A DNA stretch of 64,000 nt from CADEDV01 sp048498035 (GTDB lineage: Bacteria > Bacteroidota > Bacteroidia > Chitinophagales > Chitinophagaceae). The notes beneath the pieces were generated by a model. It made no database searches. It was not told the origin of the DNA and saw only the letters and a list, made by a program, of their open reading frames with translations. The stretch spans positions 1 through 64,000 of the forward strand of contig JBEHYT010000008.1 in NCBI GenBank assembly GCA_048498035.1, given 5' to 3'. This document shows, piece by piece, positions 53,297-62,994 of the stretch (positions are counted from its first letter, which is position 1; every line of letters begins with the position of its first letter). The translations under genes were made by a program, and so were the position numbers.

Positions 53297-53994
53297 CTAT
53301 TTGGCTAACGAAATTATTACTGTCTCATTTACTGGCCGATTTCCTTTTTCAACGAAGTTCGTGGATAAAAGAGCGTCGAAACAAGCACTTTGGCTCGGCC
53401 TTTCTTTACGTTCATACCGCAATTGCGGCCGTATTAGCGTGGATATTGATTGGCTGGACGTACTGGATAGTTGCATTGATTATACTGGTAACCCATACCC
53501 TCATCGACGGTATAAAATCCTATTACCCGGATAGTCCAAAATACTTTCTGCTGGATCAGTTGGCTCACCTGGCCGTACTATTCTTTTGCTGGTGGTTCAC
53601 GTTTCATAACTTCTTCGATTTAAAACTTACCTGGTTAAGAATATCCGGAGACACCAATTTATGGATAACCATAACTGGGTATTTTTTCGTTACCTATCCA
53701 TCCGCATTTTTGATTGGGTATCTCACTAAAAAATGGAGGGATAAACTGCCTGATACGGAAGGTTTGGAAGATGCAGGCAAATGGATCGGTATCATTGAGC
53801 GAATCATGATACTTACGTTAGCCTTGTATAACCAATATGAGGCGGTCGGTCTGCTGATTGCCGCGAAAGGGATAATCCGTTTCAATGAAAATAATCGAAC
53901 GGAGCAAAAAACAGAATACCTCGTAATCGGAACGCTGATCAGTATTGCTACGGCCGTAGTAACAGGCCTGGTTGTGGCTGGTCGTTTAACCTAA
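53293..53994 (+). CDS. DUF3307-family membrane protein
   Basis: 233 residues with about six helices. Conserved polar motifs sit in or near the membrane: SHLLADFLFQ at the start, YVHTAIAAV, VTHTLIDGIKSYY, and LLDQLAHLAVLFFCWW. Repeated His/Asp pairs look like a metal site, as in YdjM-type membrane hydrolases, though no activity is known for DUF3307. Its start overlaps the SatD-like stop by 4 bp, so the two are translated together. A second half with helices and a basic loop (LTKKWRDKLPDTEG) follows. Confidence 0.82.
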   Translation: MTIWLTKLLLSHLLADFLFQRSSWIKERRNKHFGSAFLYVHTAIAAVLAWILIGWTYWIVALIILVTHTLIDGIKSYYPDSPKYFLLDQLAHLAVLFFCWWFTFHNFFDLKLTWLRISGDTNLWITITGYFFVTYPSAFLIGYLTKKWRDKLPDTEGLEDAGKWIGIIERIMILTLALYNQYEAVGLLIAAKGIIRFNENNRTEQKTEYLVIGTLISIATAVVTGLVVAGRLT

Positions 53995-54010
53995 GAAACT
54001 TATAGGCAAT

Positions 54011-54041
54011 AAAAAAAGGGATGACTGAAATCAGTCATCCC
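54011..54041 (-). terminator. Terminator of tRNA-Cys
   Basis: Minus strand: GGGATGACTG stem with its complement, then seven U, just after the tRNA 3' end. Confidence 0.88.
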
Positions 54042-54047
54042 CTAAAG

Positions 54048-54118
54048 AGGTCCCGACCAGATTCGAACTGGTGTAGGAGCTTTTGCAGAGCTCTGCCTAG
54101 CCACTCGGCCACAGGACC
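54048..54118 (-). tRNA. tRNA-Cys (GCA)
   Basis: 71 nt. Acceptor stem GGTCCTG with CGGGACC (one G-U), anticodon stem GAGCT/AGCTC with loop CTGCAAA giving anticodon GCA, T-arm ACCAG-TTCGAAT-CTGGT, discriminator U. CCA is not encoded. A U-run terminator follows. Confidence 0.97.
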
Positions 54119-54231
54119 TTTTTTACCTTGCCCCCGCCCGTTTTTAGGAGGTATAGCAGGTTATTTTGAACCGCCGCAAAAATAAGGTATTTTTGGAAAT
54201 TCCTTACTTTCATCACGTTATAAACTTCCGT

Positions 54232-55110
54232 ATGAAAAAGATTGCAGAATCAGAGCTGATCATCAACGACCGCGGCGCCATCTATCACCTGGACCTTCGG
54301 CCGGAAGAACTGGCTCCCACCGTCATTACCGTAGGGGATCCAGACCGGGTCCGGGAAGTGAGCAAGTATTTCGATTCCATCGAAGTACAGCGGCAACACC
54401 GGGAATTTATCACACATACCGGCTATGTGGGCAAAAAACGGATCACCGTTCTCTCCTCCGGTATTGGCCCGGATAATATCGATATCGTGGTAAACGAACT
54501 GGACGCCCTGGTCAACATCGACTTTGAGACCCGGGAAGTGCGCCCGGAACTCCGCTCCATCAATATCATCCGTATCGGCACCTCCGGTTCCCTTCAGGGC
54601 GATATCCCCGTAGATAGCTTTGTTGCCTCCACCCACGGCCTGGGCGTAGACAACCTGCTGAACTTTTACCGCCATGAACACAACGAGGAAGAAAAACAAT
54701 TGCTGCATTCCTTTATAACCCATACACAGATCCATGGCCAGATCGGCAACCCGTACATTAATAGCGGCGCCGCTTCACTGATCAAAAATTTTGTGGACGG
54801 GTTTCACCAGGGGATTACCGTTACATGTCCAGGCTTTTACGGGCCGCAGGGACGCATCCTCCGCCTGGGGATCAGCAACCCGGATTTGATCAACCGGCTT
54901 ACGGATTTCAGATTTGGACAACACCGGATCACTAACTTTGAAATGGAAACATCCGCCATTTATGGTTTGGGGAAACTACTGGGACATAATTGTCTTGCCA
55001 TCAACGCGATTGTTGCCAACAGGGTGCAAAAAGAATTTTCAAAAGACGGCAAAGCTGCTGTAGAAAAACTGATCCAGAAATTTATCGGCATCTTTGATGC
55101 CTCCATTTAA
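54232..55110 (+). CDS. Nucleoside phosphorylase (uridine phosphorylase-like)
   Basis: 292 residues of the PNP/UDP phosphorylase family: VITVGDPDRVREVSKYF at the start, VLSSGIGPDNIDIVVNEL (phosphate site), IRIGTSGSLQGDIPVDSFV, and NFEMETSAIYGLGKLLGH, where the Glu binds ribose. It cleaves nucleosides with phosphate in the salvage pathway; uridine is the most likely substrate but purine activity cannot be excluded. The start MKKIAESELI is preferred to the longer frame beginning at 54166. Confidence 0.9.
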   Translation: MKKIAESELIINDRGAIYHLDLRPEELAPTVITVGDPDRVREVSKYFDSIEVQRQHREFITHTGYVGKKRITVLSSGIGPDNIDIVVNELDALVNIDFETREVRPELRSINIIRIGTSGSLQGDIPVDSFVASTHGLGVDNLLNFYRHEHNEEEKQLLHSFITHTQIHGQIGNPYINSGAASLIKNFVDGFHQGITVTCPGFYGPQGRILRLGISNPDLINRLTDFRFGQHRITNFEMETSAIYGLGKLLGHNCLAINAIVANRVQKEFSKDGKAAVEKLIQKFIGIFDASI

Positions 55111-55136
55111 TCGCAGAACGCAAGAGCCACACATTC

Positions 55137-55931
55137 ATGACGCTACATTTTTTTAAATACCAGGGAACCGGCAACGATTTTGTTGTGGCCGATAACCGGG
55201 ACGGGAGATACAATACTATTACCACCGACCAGATCCGTCGCTTGTGTGACCGCCGTTTTGGCATTGGTGCAGATGGCTTCATGTTGCTGAGCAACAAGGA
55301 GGGATTTGATTTTGAAATGACCTATTATAATTCAGATGGCCGGCAGGGCACCATGTGTGGCAACGGCGGCCGCTGTATTGTCAAATTTGCCTATCAACTC
55401 GGCATCCACCGGGAAACGTATCATTTTCTTGCGGTAGATGGTCCGCATGACGCGGAAATTGATCCGGACGGCACCGTATCCTTACGGATAAAAGATGTGG
55501 ACCGGATCCAGAAAATACACGGCGATTTTGTGCTCAATACCGGCTCACCCCATTACGTAAAGCTGGTAAACGATGTGATGGACCTGGATGTATATAAAAA
55601 AGGACGGGATATCCGGTTTAGTAAAGACTACGAAGAGCAGGGCATTAATGTCAATTTTGTAGAACAACTGGAAGATGTAGATCATATCCTCGTTCGTACC
55701 TATGAACGCGGTGTTGAAGAGGAAACCTATTCTTGTGGCACCGGCGTTACCGCCGCCGCCCTTGTATGCTACCACAATGAAAATGGCTTCAATGATGTAG
55801 CCGTAAAAACCCTTGGCGGTAACCTGAGCGTAGAATACGACCGCCTGGAAGATGACCGTTATACGAATATCTGGCTTTGCGGACCCGCACAAATGGTGTA
55901 TGAGGGTGAAGTTGCGATTGAAAACAGCTGA
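55137..55931 (+). CDS. dapF: Diaminopimelate epimerase
   Basis: 264 residues; interconverts LL- and meso-diaminopimelate for peptidoglycan and lysine. The two catalytic cysteines lie in MCGNGGRC and YSCGTGVTAAAL, with KYQGTGNDFVVADNRDG at the N-terminus and NTGSPHYVKLV in between. It starts 26 bp after the phosphorylase gene and is followed 6 bp later by corA, so the three probably share a transcript. Confidence 0.97.
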   Translation: MTLHFFKYQGTGNDFVVADNRDGRYNTITTDQIRRLCDRRFGIGADGFMLLSNKEGFDFEMTYYNSDGRQGTMCGNGGRCIVKFAYQLGIHRETYHFLAVDGPHDAEIDPDGTVSLRIKDVDRIQKIHGDFVLNTGSPHYVKLVNDVMDLDVYKKGRDIRFSKDYEEQGINVNFVEQLEDVDHILVRTYERGVEEETYSCGTGVTAAALVCYHNENGFNDVAVKTLGGNLSVEYDRLEDDRYTNIWLCGPAQMVYEGEVAIENS

Positions 55932-55937
55932 TACAAC

Positions 55938-56876
55938 ATGATCCAGTATTTTAAAAATATCGACCAGATAACCGTTGAGGTAGACAAACCCGAAGACGGC
56001 GTTTGGGTAAACGTACTACCACCGCTGCGCCAGGAAGAGTTTACCGAACTGTCGGATGCGCTCGATATCCCGGTCGACTTCCTGACTGACTCCCTGGATA
56101 TAGATGAAAGAAGCCGTTTTGAAAAGGAAGATAATGTTCGCCTGATCGTTATCAAAACACCCACGGAAAACAATTCGTTCAACGAAAGCGACGCTTATTA
56201 TATTACCATCCCGATCTGCATCATCCTTACGCACAACCAGATCGTAACGGTAAATTCTTTCGAAAACCCGGCCATCAAAAAGTTTCTTAGCACGTTTCAA
56301 AACCGGAATAATGACAAACGGAATATGATGGTGCTGAAGATCTTTGAAAAGATTGTTCAGAACTTCATGGACCAGTTGAAAGAGATTAACCAGCGTCGAA
56401 ATGTTCTGGAACAAAAATTATACGCTGCCAACCGGAATCAGCACCTGCTACAGCTGATGCGCATTCAGAAAAGCCTGGTTTATTTTGTAACTGCACTGCG
56501 TTCCAACGAAATGCTGATGATGAAAATGGAACGAACCAACTTCCTGGGCCTTACCGAAGATGAAAAGGAATTTTTGGATGACCTGATCGTGGACAATGCC
56601 CAGGCACTGGAGATGGCCAATATTTACACCAATATCCTGAGCAGTACGCTGGATGCATTTGCAAGTATCATCGCCAACAATCAAAATGAAGTGTTGAAGA
56701 GACTGGCGGTAGTAACGATCGTATTGTCATTCCCGGCACTGATTGCCGGGATATTTGGCATGAATGTTCCCAATCATTTTGAACATTCCAAATACGCTTT
56801 TTATATTGTTGCGCTTATCTCGCTGGGAATTTCACTGGGCGTTGGCTGGTTTTTCCTGCGGAAAAAAATATTCTAA
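55938..56876 (+). CDS. corA: CorA-family magnesium/divalent cation transporter
   Basis: 312 residues: a large soluble N-terminal funnel, a long stalk helix, and two C-terminal helices. The signature GMN occurs at the end of the first helix (VLSFPALIAGIFGMNVPNHFEHS), the pore selectivity motif. The family transports Mg, Co or Ni as a pentamer. The gene ends only 15 bp before the NUDIX gene. Confidence 0.95.
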   Translation: MIQYFKNIDQITVEVDKPEDGVWVNVLPPLRQEEFTELSDALDIPVDFLTDSLDIDERSRFEKEDNVRLIVIKTPTENNSFNESDAYYITIPICIILTHNQIVTVNSFENPAIKKFLSTFQNRNNDKRNMMVLKIFEKIVQNFMDQLKEINQRRNVLEQKLYAANRNQHLLQLMRIQKSLVYFVTALRSNEMLMMKMERTNFLGLTEDEKEFLDDLIVDNAQALEMANIYTNILSSTLDAFASIIANNQNEVLKRLAVVTIVLSFPALIAGIFGMNVPNHFEHSKYAFYIVALISLGISLGVGWFFLRKKIF

Positions 56877-56891
56877 AACGTTCCCGGATCT

Positions 56892-57365
56892 ATGTCATTC
56901 AATCTTCGCGTTTACGGTATTCTTATTAATGAACAACAACAAGTGCTGGTGAGCGATGAACATATTCGCGGTGGCTATTTTACCAAATTTCCCGGTGGCG
57001 GACTTGAATTCGGTGAGGGCACACGCGATTGCCTGAAGCGGGAATTTATGGAAGAGATGGGGCTACCGGTAGAAGTGGGCGCACATATTTACACCACCGA
57101 TTATTTCCAGCTATCAGCCTTTAACCCCAGCCACCAGATCATTTCCATTTACTATTTTGCCAGGGCGTTGGAGCCCATCCGTGTTCCTCTTCGCAGCAAT
57201 CCTTTTGAATTTGATGATGAGCAACGCCGGATCTACGAAGAAAAAAAGGAAATAGAAACCTTTCGGTTTATTAACTGGGATGATTTTTCAGAAGATAGCG
57301 TAACACTTCCGATCGACAAAATTGTAAGCCGAATGGTTCGCAACGGCGAGGTTAGCCTGCCGTAG
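56892..57365 (+). CDS. NUDIX hydrolase
   Basis: 157 residues with a complete Nudix box, GGLEFGEGTRDCLKREFMEEMGL (G-x5-E-x7-RE-x2-EE-x-G type), starting around residue 36. The N-terminal strand FNLRVYGILINEQQQVLVSDE is typical. The substrate, a nucleoside-diphosphate-linked compound, is not predictable. Its last 14 bp overlap the 3' end of the convergent transporter gene. Confidence 0.93.
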   Translation: MSFNLRVYGILINEQQQVLVSDEHIRGGYFTKFPGGGLEFGEGTRDCLKREFMEEMGLPVEVGAHIYTTDYFQLSAFNPSHQIISIYYFARALEPIRVPLRSNPFEFDDEQRRIYEEKKEIETFRFINWDDFSEDSVTLPIDKIVSRMVRNGEVSLP

Positions 57366-58155
57366 GAATGTTCATAAACGCATCTGCCTCCTGCCCCATC
57401 GCCTGCTTTTTCATCCGTTTAGCAGTATCATGACCAACGTATCGGTCAATTTGTTTTTCGGCAACATAGATCACCGGTGTCAGCACAATGGCCATGGTAG
57501 CTTTATAGATATAATTTACCACACCAATGGCTAATATCTGCTGCCAGGAAAATTGTTTTCCAAAGGCAATAAAAAGCACTACATAGCTGTCAACGAGTTG
57601 TGACACAAGTGTGGAACCAGTGGCACGGAGCCACATCCACTTATCGCCCGTTACTTTTTTAATTTTGTGAAAGACCCAGACATCTACCAACTGGCTAACG
57701 AGAAATGCCACCAGGCTTCCTACAATAATCCGCATACTTTGTCCAAATACACCGTTAAAGGCGTCCTGCATATTGGGCACGTTATTGGACTTACCACTGC
57801 TGATCCACAAATCAGCGCCTGGTGTGCGCATGGCCAGGAAATACATGAGAAAGGCGTATGATATCAGGGCAATGGCGGTAAAGGAAATCCGGCGCACGGC
57901 TTTAGGACCATAATATTCATTTACAATGTCGGTGATCACAAATTCAAGCGGCCATAGTAGCACTCCACAGGTGAGTGTAACGGAAATTCCCGACTGACCG
58001 AAAATGGTAAAATTGGAGGGATCCATTCCAAACACTTTTTCAAGGGAAAAAAGTTTGGTGCCGATGGATTCGGCGATGAGCGCGTTACAGCAAAAAAAGG
58101 CTGCGATACCGATAAAAAGCTTGGTCGGCTTGTCTTTCAGGATAGCGTTGATCAT
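57352..58155 (-). CDS. Queuosine precursor transporter (YhhQ family)
   Basis: 267 residues with about six or seven helices. Family patches: LWPLEFVITDIVNEYYGPKAVRRISF, LVAFLVSQLVDVWVFHKIKKVTG, and LRATGSTLVSQLVDSYVVLFIAFG. Members import queuine or preQ precursors used for tRNA wobble modification. It carries an extra N-terminal helix compared with short family members, matching longer Bacteroidota versions. It overlaps the upstream membrane-protein gene by 4 bp. Confidence 0.9.
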   Translation of the reverse strand: MINAILKDKPTKLFIGIAAFFCCNALIAESIGTKLFSLEKVFGMDPSNFTIFGQSGISVTLTCGVLLWPLEFVITDIVNEYYGPKAVRRISFTAIALISYAFLMYFLAMRTPGADLWISSGKSNNVPNMQDAFNGVFGQSMRIIVGSLVAFLVSQLVDVWVFHKIKKVTGDKWMWLRATGSTLVSQLVDSYVVLFIAFGKQFSWQQILAIGVVNYIYKATMAIVLTPVIYVAEKQIDRYVGHDTAKRMKKQAMGQEADAFMNIPTAG

Positions 58156-58469
58156 TGCTTAGTATAATAGGGATCGTTAAGGTAGAAAAAATAGAATAGT
58201 AACAGGAAAAGCCAAAAAATGTTGGCAATAACGAGCCATCCGGGCACCACACGGCGAATTTTTTGCCGGGCTACTGTAAGAGCAAGGTACAGCAGGTTAG
58301 TAACCGGGATCACTACCGCCCCTATCCCACAGCCGATAACGATGATGGTAGAAACCACCGCATTCCGGTCTACCTGCTTTTGTTGACGAAATAGTGCCAG
58401 GCAAAGCCAGGCAAGCACACAAACGCCTGAAATAAAGGCCAATCGCGACAAAAATAATAGCCAGCGCAT
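58152..58469 (-). CDS. Small three-helix membrane protein, unknown function
   Basis: 105 residues, three hydrophobic helices (LAFISGVCVLAWLCLALF, AVVSTIIVIGCGIGAVVIPVTNLLYLAL, WLVIANIFWLFLLLFYFFYL) with a basic loop between the last two. No family recognised. Its stop overlaps the start of the queuosine-precursor transporter (ATGA), so they form an operon and may be functionally coupled. Confidence 0.65.
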   Translation of the reverse strand: MRWLLFLSRLAFISGVCVLAWLCLALFRQQKQVDRNAVVSTIIVIGCGIGAVVIPVTNLLYLALTVARQKIRRVVPGWLVIANIFWLFLLLFYFFYLNDPYYTKQ

Positions 58470-58528
58470 GGTCGAATTTCGTGTAAAATAGCATTATTTT
58501 GTCAGCCTAACATCAATCCTATCAGATT

Positions 58529-61078
58529 ATGAAACAGGGTCTGTTTCCCAAGATTTTACCGCACCTGGTTGCGATCGTCGTTTTTGTTGCCATTGCAGCC
58601 ATTTATTGCCGCCCGGCTCTTGAGGGACAGGTATTGCAGCAACATGATATCGCTGGTTGGAAAGGCGCCATCCAGCAGTCGTTGGAATATGCAAAAACAC
58701 ATCATGGCCAATATCCTTTGTGGACCAACTCCCTGTTTAGCGGTATGCCCACGTTCCAGATCGGATATAATAATAACAATTTCATTCCCGGCATTGTAAA
58801 CACGATCATGACGCTTGGGTTGCCGGCGCCGATACAATATTTCTTCCTGGCCTGCATTTGTTTTTACATACTTGGCTTATGCCTCCGGGTGAATCCGTAC
58901 GTGAGCATGATTGGCGCACTGGGGTTTGCCTATGCAACTTACAACCCGGTTATCATAAGTGTAGGACACGTGACCAAAATGCTGACCATGGCTTATATAC
59001 CCGCATTGCTGGGATCGCTTATTCTTATTTATGAAAAACGGTATTGGCTCGGCGCTATTCTCACCGGCATTTTTAGTTCTACGCTCATTGCGATGAATCA
59101 CCCGCAGATTGCTTATTATTTTTTCATTACCGTAGCCATCATGACCATTTTCTACGTGGTTCGTTGGATTCGTAATAAGGAATGGAAACATTTTGGGTTG
59201 GCCTTTGCATTTACAGCTGTTTCTGCAACAATTGGATTACTGACCAATGCCGTGTCGGTAATGTCTACTTATGAATATCAAAAAGAAACGATCCGCGGTG
59301 GAGGATCGGAGCTGACGGATTCTACATCAACGGAAAAACAGGGCACCGGGCTGGAACGCGGTTATGCATTTAGTTACAGCGCGGGACTCGCGGAGCCGCT
59401 GGTGATGATGGTTCCCCGGATGTACGGCGGCAGTAGTGATCACGAAGAGATTGCCGAGGATAAGTCAAAAGCCTATGAATCCCTCGCCTCAATGCCACAG
59501 CAATTGGGTGAAAACCTGATGCAATCTGGTGCCTATGCCATGTATTGGGGAGGAATCAAAGATGTGGGTGGAGCAACCGGCACTTCCGGACCTCCTTATG
59601 TCGGCGCCATTATCTGTTTTCTTGCCATACTAGCCTGTTTTGTGGTGGATGCACGTTATAAATGGTGGATATTGGCTGCAACAGCCTTTACTATCATGAT
59701 GGCCTGGGGGTCTTATTTCTCAGGATTTAATAATTTCCTGTTTGATCATTTCCCGCTTTACAACAAATTCAGAGCGCCATCCATGGCCCTCGTTATACCG
59801 CAGTTGTTGTTGCCACTATTGGCCATCCTTGGCGTAAATGCGTTTATTACAGCGCCCGACCGCAAAATTCTGTGGAAACCTTTCCTGCGCGGGCTCATCG
59901 CTACCGGCGCCGTATTCGTACTCTTATTCCTTATTTATTTCATGTCTGACTTCAGCAGCGGCACAGATAGCCTGCTGGAGAAAAGCATCCGCCAAAGCGG
60001 CCAGGCCGAGTTGGTACGCGCAGTAACACCATTTTTTGACGGATTAAAAGCAGACCGGCAATCGCTCTTTATGGGCGATATCTGGCGATCATTGGGATTT
60101 GTGCTGATTGCTGCGCTCACCATTTTCCTGCTTATTCGGAATAAGATCCCACGCTGGGCCGCTATTGGTGCGCTGGCTTTGTTTGCATTTGTAGACGTAA
60201 TAATGATTGATACCAATTATCTGAGTGAGAAAAATTACCAGGATGAGGCAGAAAACGAGGCGGCCTTTGCAACAAACCAGTTTGATAATGCCATTCTTGC
60301 AGACACCAGTTTTTATCGGGTTTGCAACCTCTGGGCCGGATCATACCAGGAAAACTTTACATCGTATCATTTTAATTCCATCGGTGGATACCATCCTGCA
60401 AAATTGAAAATTTACCAGGATCTTATTTCCCGGCGTATTTCCCCGGAACAAAATGCGTTGTTGCAACAACTGCAGACAAACCCGGACAGCCTGTCGGCAG
60501 TACATACGCCTACGCTGGATATGCTGAACGCGAAATATTTTATTTACAGTCTTAACGGACAGAACAAGGGTGAATGGAAAAACAACAATGCACTGGGTAA
60601 TTGCTGGTTTGTTTCAAATATTGAGTATGTTAAGGGACCCAATGAAGAAATGGATGCACTCGATCTCATCGACCCGAAACAGACAGCGGTGGTGCAGGAA
60701 AGCTACAAGTCGATGATTCCGTTTGCTCCCCAACCGGATAGCGCAGCATCTATCCAGCTTGTGCACAATGATAACGACCTGATCACTTACACTTCGCATT
60801 CAAACAGCAACCAGTTTGCTGTTTTCAGTGAAATTTATTACCGCGCGGGATGGACGGCCACGATTGATGGAAAAGATGCTCCGATCGTGAAGGTGAATTA
60901 TGTACTTCGCGGTCTTGCGGTGCCGCCGGGTCAGCACACGATCATTTTTAAATTTGAACCGCAGGGACATGCTACCGGCAAAAAGATCACCGCCATTTGC
61001 AATATCCTGTTGTTGTTATTAATTGCAGGCGGCGCATTTATGGTATGGAAAAACCGTAAACAAACAGTGGCCGTGTGA
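58529..61078 (+). CDS. YfhO-like large membrane protein
   Basis: 849 residues. About twelve to fourteen helices run through the first 560 residues, starting with VAIVVFVAIAAIYCRPALEGQ; the exported loop QSLEYAKTHHGQYPLWTNSLFSGMPTFQIGY is characteristic. A periplasmic domain (about 580-810) is followed by a last helix. YfhO-type proteins are GT-C-like and take part in glycosylating surface polymers in Gram-positives; the role in Bacteroidota is not known. It is linked to the following glycosyltransferase by a GTGA overlap. Confidence 0.85.
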   Translation: MKQGLFPKILPHLVAIVVFVAIAAIYCRPALEGQVLQQHDIAGWKGAIQQSLEYAKTHHGQYPLWTNSLFSGMPTFQIGYNNNNFIPGIVNTIMTLGLPAPIQYFFLACICFYILGLCLRVNPYVSMIGALGFAYATYNPVIISVGHVTKMLTMAYIPALLGSLILIYEKRYWLGAILTGIFSSTLIAMNHPQIAYYFFITVAIMTIFYVVRWIRNKEWKHFGLAFAFTAVSATIGLLTNAVSVMSTYEYQKETIRGGGSELTDSTSTEKQGTGLERGYAFSYSAGLAEPLVMMVPRMYGGSSDHEEIAEDKSKAYESLASMPQQLGENLMQSGAYAMYWGGIKDVGGATGTSGPPYVGAIICFLAILACFVVDARYKWWILAATAFTIMMAWGSYFSGFNNFLFDHFPLYNKFRAPSMALVIPQLLLPLLAILGVNAFITAPDRKILWKPFLRGLIATGAVFVLLFLIYFMSDFSSGTDSLLEKSIRQSGQAELVRAVTPFFDGLKADRQSLFMGDIWRSLGFVLIAALTIFLLIRNKIPRWAAIGALALFAFVDVIMIDTNYLSEKNYQDEAENEAAFATNQFDNAILADTSFYRVCNLWAGSYQENFTSYHFNSIGGYHPAKLKIYQDLISRRISPEQNALLQQLQTNPDSLSAVHTPTLDMLNAKYFIYSLNGQNKGEWKNNNALGNCWFVSNIEYVKGPNEEMDALDLIDPKQTAVVQESYKSMIPFAPQPDSAASIQLVHNDNDLITYTSHSNSNQFAVFSEIYYRAGWTATIDGKDAPIVKVNYVLRGLAVPPGQHTIIFKFEPQGHATGKKITAICNILLLLLIAGGAFMVWKNRKQTVAV

Positions 61079-62166
61079 AAGTGCTGAGTATAGTATGGTA
61101 CAAGGTTTTACCGGCACGGTATGGCGGTCAAAAAGGGATTCATGATTTTAACCAGGAATTAGGCCGTCACTGCGACCTCTCCTGTCTTTGTTCAAAAGAT
61201 AATATAACAGCACCCGGTCTCTCCTACCGGGTGTTGCCATTTTTGCCAACAGGAAAATGGCAGTTTGCAGGACGCGGAGCAGCGGTGGTTGGGCGATCGA
61301 TCCGTGAGCAACGTCCTGACTGGATCATTGCAGAACACCCCTATTATGCAGGGCCTGCTTTTTTAGCGGCTCAAAAATACGGGGCAAGGCTGGCGGTTCA
61401 TGCACACAATATCGAACACCAGCGATTTAAACGACTAGGGAAATGGTGGTGGAGATGGGTAAAGGACGTAGAAAAAAAAGCGTTTGAACGAGCGGATCTT
61501 GTCCTTTTCAAAACGGAGGAAGATTTGCAACAGGCGTGTGAGACATTTTTGCTCGACAGGAAAAAATGTTGTGTCGTTCCGTTTATTTTACCGAAGGTCA
61601 GGGACGCAGATGCCGCGGGAGTTCGTGAGTTATACGTGAAAAAGCCGGATCAACGCCTGCTGTTGTTTGCGGGCTCTTTGGATTACGCGCCTAATGCAAC
61701 TGCAGTACGCGCAATTTGCCACGAAATTGCGCCCAGGCTGCCCGGGGTTATGAAAATAGTCGTCTGTGGCAGTTGCAGGGATAAAAAACTGCTAAAGCTA
61801 CTGACCACAGGAAATCAACATGTATACTGGGCTGGCGAGGTAGTGGATATTGACGCTTATTATGCAGCGGCAGATGTGTTTATTAACCCGGTGGCAACCG
61901 GTGGAGGCGTGCAGACCAAGTTGCTACAAGCCCTCGCAGCCAATTGTAATGCGGTTTGTTTTGATACGATGCTGGCAGGATTGAGCCGCGAGGATTGTCG
62001 GGATAAATTGTTCACAGTCTCAATGGATAACTGGGATGAATTTGTAAACCAAATTGGAACCGCTTTGGAGAAAAAAGCGGAAACCCCTTTGTCATTTTTC
62101 CAAAGGCACGCTGCGGAGCATGTAATTTCAGAAGTAATAGATATGTTTAACAAGTGTAAAAAGTAG
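61075..62166 (+). CDS. GT4-family glycosyltransferase
   Basis: 363 residues with a GT-B fold. The N-terminal domain has YGGQKGIHDFNQELG near residue 15 and LAVHAHNIEHQRFKRLG. The C-terminal domain contains LLLFAGSLDYAPNATAVRAICHEIAP and FINPVATGGGVQTKLLQALAANCNAVCFD (nucleotide-sugar site). The start is a GTG overlapping the YfhO-like stop (GTGA), indicating coupled translation. It probably adds a sugar to a lipid-linked glycan; donor and acceptor are unknown. Confidence 0.9.
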   Translation: MKVLSIVWYKVLPARYGGQKGIHDFNQELGRHCDLSCLCSKDNITAPGLSYRVLPFLPTGKWQFAGRGAAVVGRSIREQRPDWIIAEHPYYAGPAFLAAQKYGARLAVHAHNIEHQRFKRLGKWWWRWVKDVEKKAFERADLVLFKTEEDLQQACETFLLDRKKCCVVPFILPKVRDADAAGVRELYVKKPDQRLLLFAGSLDYAPNATAVRAICHEIAPRLPGVMKIVVCGSCRDKKLLKLLTTGNQHVYWAGEVVDIDAYYAAADVFINPVATGGGVQTKLLQALAANCNAVCFDTMLAGLSREDCRDKLFTVSMDNWDEFVNQIGTALEKKAETPLSFFQRHAAEHVISEVIDMFNKCKK

Positions 62167-62179
62167 TTACTTTGCCGGT

Positions 62180-62986
62180 ATGAAGCCGCCTGTGGTCAGC
62201 GTTGTCATTCCCCTTTATAATTGTGCTCCTTTTTTACGGGAGGCGATGGATAGTTTGCTGGCACAAACCTTTACTGATTTTGAGTTGATTTGTATCAATG
62301 ATGGATCAACGGATGACACGGAGAAGATCGCATTATCCTACACTGATCTGCGCATTCGCTACTTTGCTAATGACAGCAACATGGGATTGGTTTATACTCT
62401 CAATAAGGGGATTGAGCTATCAACTGGTGAATTTATCGCCAGGATGGATGGAGATGACTGGTGTTATCCTGAACGGTTCGGGCTGCAGGTAGACTTTTTT
62501 AGACAGCACCCGGATGCAAGGATACTTGCGACTACAATTGAACTAATGGATGAAAACGGGAAGCCAATAGGTTACTGGGAAGATGAAAGACGAGCAATTA
62601 CTCCGGCGCAAATTCGGAAAAAACTTCCAAAAGACAATTGCATTGCGCATCCAACTGTAATGGCAAGGGCGGAGATTTTCAGGCAGTTCCGTTATGACGG
62701 CAGGCAACGCCAAGCCGAAGACTATGATCTCTGGCTTCGCATTGCTGCGGCAGGGATACCTGTCAACAAACTCGACAACGCTCTCGTAAAACACCGTATT
62801 GTTCGCAATTCATTTACACGGAAGCGGCAACGGAATGTGTTTTTAAAAAATGCAAGAACCAAATTTAGATTTTACCGCTACCAGACGTTTGGGAAAAAAT
62901 TAAGCAGGTTCTGCATCGCAACGTTATTTTACGCATGCGTCGACGGATTGAAAGGCATGTTGAAAAAATTCAAACGATCTAAATAA
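62180..62986 (+). CDS. GT2-family glycosyltransferase
   Basis: 268 residues, GT-A fold: VSVVIPLYNCAPFLREAMDSLLAQTFTDFELICINDGSTDDT, then LNKGIELSTGEFIARMDGDDWCYPERF with the metal DxD, and EDYDLWLRIAAAG at the catalytic base region. A basic C-terminal tail (KKFKRSK) suggests membrane association. It lies 14 bp after the GT4 gene in the same polysaccharide operon. Confidence 0.92.
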   Translation: MKPPVVSVVIPLYNCAPFLREAMDSLLAQTFTDFELICINDGSTDDTEKIALSYTDLRIRYFANDSNMGLVYTLNKGIELSTGEFIARMDGDDWCYPERFGLQVDFFRQHPDARILATTIELMDENGKPIGYWEDERRAITPAQIRKKLPKDNCIAHPTVMARAEIFRQFRYDGRQRQAEDYDLWLRIAAAGIPVNKLDNALVKHRIVRNSFTRKRQRNVFLKNARTKFRFYRYQTFGKKLSRFCIATLFYACVDGLKGMLKKFKRSK

Positions 62987-62994
62987 CCTTTATC

